Positions 59,325 to 64,000 of a stretch of DNA of 64,000 bases are shown here, piece by piece (the stretch's first letter is position 1; each line of letters opens with the position of its first letter). The translations under genes and the position numbers were made by a program. The stretch lies in contig CAVQGM010000001.1 of NCBI GenBank assembly GCA_963712065.1, forward strand, positions 1,302,001 through 1,366,000, given 5' to 3'. The stretch is from CAVQGM01 sp963712065. Its GTDB lineage: Bacteria; Actinomycetota; Acidimicrobiia; Acidimicrobiales; Acidimicrobilacustridaceae. The notes below the pieces were generated by a model, which did no database searches, was not told the DNA's origin, and worked only from the letters and a program-made list of their open reading frames with translations.

Positions 59325-59795
59325 CTAGGCGTGGATCTGCTGGGAGAGGTAGTTCTCGAGGCCGACCTGCTCGATCAGGGTGAGCTGGGTCTCGAGCCAG
59401 TCGGCGTGGTCCTCCTCTCCGACGAGCTTGCCCTCGAGCAGCTCCCGGGTGCCGTTGTCGCCCTTGGCCACGGCGAGGGCCACGCCCCGGTTGTAGCGCT
59501 CGATGGCCGCCTTCTCGAGCTCGAGGTCGATGCGGAACTGCTCCTCGACGTCCTCACCGACCCCGACCGGGGCGAGGCGCTGGAGGTTGGGGATGCCGTC
59601 GAGGTAGAGGATGCGCTCGATGAGGGCCTCGGCGTCCCTCATCTCGTCGATCGACTCGCGACGGTTGCGCTCGGCGAGCCGGTCGTAGCCCCAGCTCTGG
59701 CACATCTTGGCGTGGACGAAGTACTGGTTGATCGCCGTCAGCTCGGCGGTGAGCGCCTCGTTGAGGAGCTCGATGATCTCGGGGTCGCCTCTCAT
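59325..59795 (-). CDS. bfr: Bacterioferritin with altered ferroxidase ligand
   Basis: A 156-aa iron-storage subunit. MRGDPEIIELLNEALTAELTAINQYFVHAKM is the family N-terminus (shown here in part as LTAELTAINQYF), with E18, E51, M52 (heme ligand), E94 and E127-x2-H130. The ligand normally His54 is Asp: the helix reads SIDEMRDAEALIERI instead of the usual EMRHAE. The ATG at 59795 gives the canonical start; a longer frame goes to 59837. A CAGACT hexamer lies 7 bases upstream. It follows bfd on the same strand by 38 bases. Confidence 0.92.
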   Translation of the reverse strand: MRGDPEIIELLNEALTAELTAINQYFVHAKMCQSWGYDRLAERNRRESIDEMRDAEALIERILYLDGIPNLQRLAPVGVGEDVEEQFRIDLELEKAAIERYNRGVALAVAKGDNGTRELLEGKLVGEEDHADWLETQLTLIEQVGLENYLSQQIHA

Positions 59796-59833
59796 GGCCG
59801 GCAGTCTGGCACGGCCCGGTTGGAGCTCCCCGC

Positions 59834-60016
59834 TCAAGCGGGGACCGGGTCGGCGGCGTCGATCTCGCCGAGCAGGCGCTCGATGACGGGGAGGCAGCCG
59901 CCGCAGCGCATGCCGGCACCGCAGGCGTCGGCCACCTCGGTGGGCGACGCCGCGCCGGCGAGGATCTCCTCGCGGAGCTCCCGGTCGTTCACGGCGGTGC
60001 AGTGGCAGACGATCAC
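59834..60016 (-). CDS. bfd: Bacterioferritin-associated ferredoxin
   Basis: A 60-aa BFD-like [2Fe-2S] protein that reduces and mobilises iron from bacterioferritin. The four Cys ligands appear as VCHC near the N-terminus and CGAGMRCGGC in the second half. I choose the GTG at 60016 (VIVCHCTAVND): TTGACC-17-CATGCT places the transcription start on that GTG. The ATG at 60028 lies inside the -10/operator region and is less likely. Paired with bfr downstream. Confidence 0.88.
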   Translation of the reverse strand: MIVCHCTAVNDRELREEILAGAASPTEVADACGAGMRCGGCLPVIERLLGEIDAADPVPA

Positions 60017-60019
60017 TGG

Positions 60020-60052
60020 GTTAAGCATGCCTAACGGCTGGGGTGTGGTCAA
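60020..60052 (-). promoter_or_regulatory. bfd promoter with embedded palindrome (metal-regulator operator candidate)
   Basis: On the minus strand TTGACC (60052-60047), a 17-base spacer and CATGCT (60029-60024). The palindrome GTTAGGCATGCTTAAC (60020-60035, one mismatch) is centred on the -10. Its half-site TTAGGC resembles DtxR/MntR-family sites but is shorter than the 19-bp IdeR box. Confidence 0.5.
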
Positions 60053-60063
60053 CCCGTCGGAGG

Positions 60064-60093
60064 AAAAAGCTCCCCCTCCTCCGGAGGGGGAGC
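60064..60093 (-). terminator. Intrinsic terminator on the minus strand upstream of bfd
   Basis: Perfect 11-bp stem (60069-60079 with 60083-60093), 3-base loop, followed on the minus strand by TTTTT (60064-60068). This is the most classical intrinsic terminator in the window. No minus-strand gene ends here, so it would stop antisense transcripts from topA before the bfd promoter. Confidence 0.75.
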
Positions 60094-60106
60094 GGCGAGG
60101 CCCCGG

Positions 60107-60136
60107 TTGACAGGCGAGAACCCTTGTCGGAAACCT
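60107..60136 (+). promoter_or_regulatory. topA promoter (leaderless type)
   Basis: TTGACA (60107-60112) is a consensus -35. With an 18-base spacer the -10 is AAACCT (60131-60136), 8 bases before the topA ATG. The topA start has no Shine-Dalgarno. The -10 is weak. Confidence 0.42.
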
Positions 60137-60144
60137 GTCCGGCG

Positions 60145-62999
60145 ATGCCCCGTGCCCTGATCATCGTCGAGTCGCCGGCCAAGGCGAAGACGATCGCCCG
60201 TTTCCTCGGCGATCGCTTCGAGGTGGGCGACGGCTCCCCGCTCCAACCGACGGTCGAATCGTCGGTCGGGCACATCCGTGACCTCCCCCACGGGGCCAAG
60301 GACGTGCCGGCCGCGTTCAAGGGCGAGAAGTGGGCCAACCTCGGCGTCGACGTCGACAACGACTTCAAGCCCCTGTACGTCGTCAGCTCCGGCAAGCACG
60401 ACGTCGTGAAGCGCCTGCGCCAGGCGTTGAAGGCCTCCGACGAGCTCTACCTCGCGACGGACGAGGATCGCGAGGGCGAGGCCATCGCCTGGCACCTGCT
60501 CGAGGTGCTCAACCCGCCGGCCGACATGCCCGTGCGACGGATGGTGTTCCACGAGATCACCCCGCAGGCCATCGAGGAGGCCATCACCAACCCCCGCGAG
60601 CTCGACCGCCGCCTGGTCGACGCCCAGGAGACGCGGCGCATCCTCGATCGCCTCTACGGCTACGAGGTGTCGCCGGTCCTGTGGAAGAAGGTCACGCCCG
60701 GTCTGTCGGCGGGTCGGGTCCAGAGCGTGGCCGTGCGCCTCGTCGTCGAGCGCGAGCGCGAGCGCATGGCGTTCGTCGTCGCCGGGTACTGGGACATCGA
60801 CGGGCTGTTCGCCACCGCGCAGGGGACCACCTTCCCGGCCACGCTCGTCGCCGTCGACCAGCGCCGCGTCGCCACCGGACGCGACTTCGACGCCGCCGGT
60901 CGCCTCGCCGACGACGACCTCGTGCGGCTCGACGAGGTCGCCGCCAACGCGCTGGCCGACGACCTGGCCGCGGTGCCGTTCACGGTGCGATCGGTCGAGC
61001 GCAAGCCCTACCGGCGTCGACCGGCGGCGCCGTTCATCACCTCGACGTTCCAGCAGGAGGCCGGTCGCAAGCTGCGGATGTCGGCCCAGCAGGCGATGCG
61101 CTACGCGCAGTCCCTCTACGAGAACGGCTACATCACCTACATGCGCACCGACAGCACCACGTTGTCGGGCACCGCCCTCGACGCCGCCCGGCGGGAGATC
61201 ACCGAGCGCTACGGCCGCCAGCACCTCCCCGACGCTCCCCGCACCTACGCCAAGAAGGTGAAGAACGCCCAGGAGGCCCACGAGGCGATCCGGCCGGCGG
61301 GCGACCGCTTCCGGTCACCCGAGGACGTCGCTCGCGAGGTCAACCAGGGCGAGGCCCGCGTCTACGATCTGATCTGGAAGCGCACCATCGCGTCGCAGAT
61401 GACCGACGCCACCGGTGAGACCGTCTCGGTGCGGCTGGGCACGACCACCGAGGCCGGCCGCGACGCCGAGTTCGCCACCAGCGGCACCGTCATCACCCAT
61501 CGTGGGTTCCTGCTCGCCTACGAAGAGGGCTCCGACGACGAGCCGGCGGCCGATCGACGGGGAGCGGGAGACGCCGACGGCGCCGAGCGCCGGCTGCCGC
61601 CGCTCACCGAGGGCGACGTCGTCGACCCGCGCGAGCTGACGCCGTCCGGTCACGAGACCAAGCCTCCCGCCCGCTACACCGAGGCCTCCCTCGTGAAGAA
61701 GCTCGAAGAGCTGGGCGTCGGGCGCCCGTCCACCTACGCCTCGATCATGGGCACCATCGAGGCCCGGGGCTACGTGTGGAAGAAGGGCACGGCGCTCGTG
61801 CCGTCGTTCACCGCCTTCGCCGTCGTGAGCCTGCTCGAGCAGCACTTCGGTCACTTGGTCGACTATGCGTTCACGGCCCGGATGGAGGACGACCTCGATG
61901 ACATCGCCGCCGGCGAGGGCGAGATGGTCCCCTGGCTGAGCGAGTTCTACTTCGGTCCCCCCCGGAACGGGGAGAGCGGCACGGCGGGCTCAAGGAGCTC
62001 GTGTCCGAGCGCCTCGACGAGATCGACGCGCGCGCCATCAACGCGATCCCGATCGGGGTCGACGCGCAAGGCGTGCCGGTCGAGGCACGCGCCGGGCGGT
62101 ACGGCCCGTACCTCTCCAGGGGCGAGGACCGGGCCAGCATCCCCGACGACCTGCCCCCCGACGAGCTCACCATCGAGAAGGCCATCGAGCTGCTCGAGGC
62201 GCCGAAGGGCGACCGGGTGGTCGGCGCCGATCCGGTCACCGGACTGCCCGTCTACGCCAAGGCCGGGCGCTTCGGCCCCTACGTGCAGCTCGGCGAGCTC
62301 GAGGAGGGCGCGAAGGCCAAGCCCACCACGGCGTCGCTGTTCAAGACGATGGACGTCGACACCGTCACCCTCGACCAGGCGCTGCAGCTGCTCTCGCTGC
62401 CGCGCACCGTCGGCGCCGACCCGGACAGCGGCGAGGCCATCACCGCCCAGAACGGTCGGTACGGGCCCTACCTCAAGAAGGGCAACGACAGCCGCAGCCT
62501 CGACGCGGAGGAGCAGATCTTCACCGTCACCCTCGACGACGCGCTGCGCATCTTCGCCCAACCCAAGTTGCGTCGCGGCCAGGTCGCCAAACCGCCGCTG
62601 CGGGAGCTCGGCGCCGACCCCGCCACGGGCCTGGCCATGGTCCTGAAGGACGGCCGTTTCGGTCCGTACGTCACCGACGGTGAGACCAACGCGTCGCTGC
62701 GCAAGGGCGATGCGGTCGAGACCATCACGGTCGAGCGGGCGTCGGAGCTGCTCGCCGACCGCCGCGCCGCCGGACCGGCCAAGAAGCGCGGCCGCAAGTC
62801 GGCCGCCAAGAAGACGACCAAGAAGGCCACCAAGAAGGCCGCCGAGAAGACGGCCAAGAAGGCCACCAAGAAGGCCGCCGAGAAGACGGCCAAGAAGGCC
62901 GCCAAGAAGACGACGAAGGCGGCGGCCAAGAAGGCAGCGGGGAAGGCGGCCGCCGACCCGTCGCCCGAGCAGGCCGACGGGGGTCGGCCCGAGGCGTAG
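60145..62999 (+). CDS. topA: DNA topoisomerase I, frameshifted in a C7 run
   Basis: Type IA topoisomerase relaxing negative supercoils, 951 aa if repaired. Toprim motifs LIIVESPAKAKTI (residue 5) and YLATDEDREGEAIAWH, the active-site Tyr332 in YITYMRTDSTT and GRPSTYASIMGTI are intact. After EFYFG the frame breaks at 61957-61963 (seven Cs): with eight Cs it reads on as PPPERGERHGG then LKELVSERLDEIDAR and four C-terminal TopA repeats (GRYGPYL, GRFGPYV). The tail is Lys/Ala-rich. As the gene is normally essential, a sequence error or recoding is likelier than loss. Confidence 0.93.
62820..62891 (+). repeat. Two perfect 36-bp tandem repeats in topA
   Basis: Units 62820-62855 and 62856-62891 are identical, each encoding a 12-residue Lys/Ala/Thr/Glu block (KKATKKAAEKTA). 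A partial third copy follows. They form the basic C-terminal tail common in actinobacterial TopA and could vary in number between strains. Confidence 0.85.
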
Positions 63000-63096
63000 C
63001 CGCCACCGCGGCGGGCGAGCGGGCCCTCCGCCCGTCACCGGGGTGGCAAGCTCCCGCACGGTCGCCTCGTCGATCGGCGGCTCGTCCCGAGCCGCT

Positions 63097-63121
63097 CCCA
63101 CCCCCCGGTCCTCGGGGTGGG
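63097..63121 (+). terminator. Stem-loop after topA
   Basis: Arms 63097-63104 and 63114-63121 pair over 8 bp with a 9-base loop, about 100 bases after the topA stop and just before the promoter hexamer of the next gene. No T-run. Confidence 0.42.
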
Positions 63122-63135
63122 ACGGGCTGCGCCTC

Positions 63136-63141
63136 TAACGT
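63136..63141 (+). promoter_or_regulatory. Leaderless-type -10 element of the MFS gene
   Basis: TAACGT, 8 bases before the GTG at 63150; no Shine-Dalgarno follows. Confidence 0.42.
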
Positions 63142-63149
63142 TGCTCGCC

Positions 63150-64000
63150 GTGGCCGTCCTGCGTCCGGATCCGAACGAGGAGGAGCTGCCCGAACCGGGC
63201 GGCCTCCTCGCCGATCCCGAGCCGGCTCCGACCGCCGACCTCTACCCGGAGGCGCCCAACGACCGACCGGGCTGGCACGTCCGTCTGTTCGGCAGCCATG
63301 AGTTCTTCCGCCTCTGGCTCGTGCAGGTCGTCTCCGCCACCGGGGACTGGCTCGGGTTCTCGGCGATCATCCTGCTCGCCACCCGGGTCGGCGACCAGGG
63401 CGGGGCGGGCGCCATCTCGCTGGTGATGGCAGCCCGCATCGTGCCCGGCTTCTTCTTCGCTCCGCTCGCCGGTGTCCTCGTCGACCGCTGGGACCGCAAG
63501 CGGGTCATGATCGCCTGCGACGTCGGCCGTGCGGGGGTGATCGCCACGCTCCCGTTCGTCGACAACCTCCTCGGGCTGGTGGTGGCCTCGCTCGTGCTGG
63601 AGGTGTTCACCCTCCTGTGGACCCCCGCCAAGGACGCCACCGTGCCGCGCCTCGTGCCCCAGGACCACCTCACCACCGCCAACTCGCTCTCGCTCGCCGC
63701 CGCCTACGGCACGTTCCCCTTCGCCTCGCTGCTGTTCGCCCTGCTCGCCGGGGTGAGCACGGTCCTGTCCGACATCGACGCGCTCTCGTTCCTGCAGCTC
63801 GACCAGATGTCGCTGGCGTTCTACGTCGACGTGGTGACGTTCCTCTTCGCCGCGTTCATGATCAGCACGCTCCCGTTCCCCCCCCGTGAGCGCGAGCGCG
63901 AGCCGCGTCGACGTCGCGGGCGGCGCGTCGATGCCAGCGCCACCCTGCGAGAGCTCAAGGAGGGGTGGCACTACATCTTCCTGAACCCGACGGTTCGGGC
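63150..64000 (+). CDS. MFS transporter domain protein, truncated by window end (possible MFS-dTMP kinase fusion)
   Basis: At least 283 residues, open at the window edge. After an acidic, Pro-rich N-terminus of about 50 residues come MFS helices: FFRLWLVQVVSATGDWLGF, a loop VDRWDRKRVMIACD (the conserved D-R-x-x-R motif between helices 2 and 3) and TPAKDATVPRLVPQDHL, typical of the NarK/enterobactin-exporter-like DHA3 type. In Streptomyces, as I recall, the gene after topA encodes such an MFS domain fused to thymidylate kinase; whether a kinase follows here cannot be seen. Confidence 0.85.
   Translation, partial: MAVLRPDPNEEELPEPGGLLADPEPAPTADLYPEAPNDRPGWHVRLFGSHEFFRLWLVQVVSATGDWLGFSAIILLATRVGDQGGAGAISLVMAARIVPGFFFAPLAGVLVDRWDRKRVMIACDVGRAGVIATLPFVDNLLGLVVASLVLEVFTLLWTPAKDATVPRLVPQDHLTTANSLSLAAAYGTFPFASLLFALLAGVSTVLSDIDALSFLQLDQMSLAFYVDVVTFLFAAFMISTLPFPPREREREPRRRRGRRVDASATLRELKEGWHYIFLNPTVR

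Noticed and set aside
60020..60035. A standard IdeR/DtxR iron box before bfd
   Set aside because: The half-sites match TTAGG but the spacer is shorter than in the 19-bp consensus, so I report it only as a metal-regulator-like palindrome.
48570..64000. Selenoprotein candidates with in-frame TGA
   Set aside because: The two broken genes (helicase, topA) are broken by frameshifts, not by an in-frame TGA, and I found no other pair of same-frame halves divided by TGA.

Overview
The window is a contiguous, gene-dense stretch of a very GC-rich bacterial chromosome. WhiB, BldG-like and GlnR-like regulators, three glutamine synthetases with GlnE, F420-type (LLM) enzymes, a caa3-type oxidase and a Tad/ssd locus beside topA all point to an actinobacterium. 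My best guess is class Acidimicrobiia, but there is no 16S gene or other decisive marker here. I see no insertion sequences, prophage or CRISPR arrays.

Layout. 31-4442: cytochrome c oxidase operon ctaC-D-E-F. 4475-9725: an ABC exporter, serS, an orphan succinate-dehydrogenase anchor pair, a two-gene fluoride channel and pdxH. 9742-13812: LLM oxidoreductase, poly-gamma-glutamate hydrolase-like protein, ccdA-tlpA and whiB. 14004-17824: acyl-ACP thioesterase, a lipoprotein serpin, a DUF779 protein and an aldo/keto reductase. 17864-20102: Fe-S assembly (mrp, a SufR-like regulator, erpA). 20169-23523: a Tat-exported thioredoxin-like lipoprotein diverging from a compact xanthine-dehydrogenase-like protein coupled to RidA, then cspA. 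23562-28343: nitrogen assimilation (glnA-glnR, glnII, type I glnA); glnE lies at 37591-40314 beside glutamine-dependent nadE. 28331-37565: APH-like kinase, HlyIII, GAP protein, an MMPL exporter behind two CsoR-like palindromes, a GH2 glycosidase, and a sulfotransferase/DUF1214 pair. 42159-44223: an unassigned three-gene operon with ferritin-like proteins. 44802-54010: a sigma factor and a Tad pilus locus split by a selenocysteine tRNA, a 24-aa microprotein and a HAD phosphatase. 54000-64000: a MrfA-like helicase, a bldG/apgA-like pair, acyl-CoA dehydrogenase, cupin, bacterioferritin with its ferredoxin, topA, and the start of an MFS protein. The order helicase - STAS - anti-sigma kinase - topA - MFS matches, from memory, the Streptomyces SCO3550-SCO3542 region, and HAD - ssd - tadABC - DUF4244 - tadE - helicase - topA matches the mycobacterial Rv3661-Rv3646c region.

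Gene expression. Many operons use 4-base GTGA/ATGA overlaps. Genes that begin an operon often lack a Shine-Dalgarno sequence and instead have a TANNNT hexamer 6-9 bases before an ATG or GTG, the arrangement expected for leaderless mRNAs. I used this to choose several starts.

Two genes, the helicase at about 55701 and topA at 61957-61963, are each interrupted by a one-base frameshift that separates otherwise intact halves. The most interesting items are the ferritin-like operon, the miniature XDH-RidA pair with its overlapping leader ORF, the GlnR-type operator with 11-bp periodicity, the CsoR-like operators before the MMPL gene, and the leaderless iron-storage promoter.
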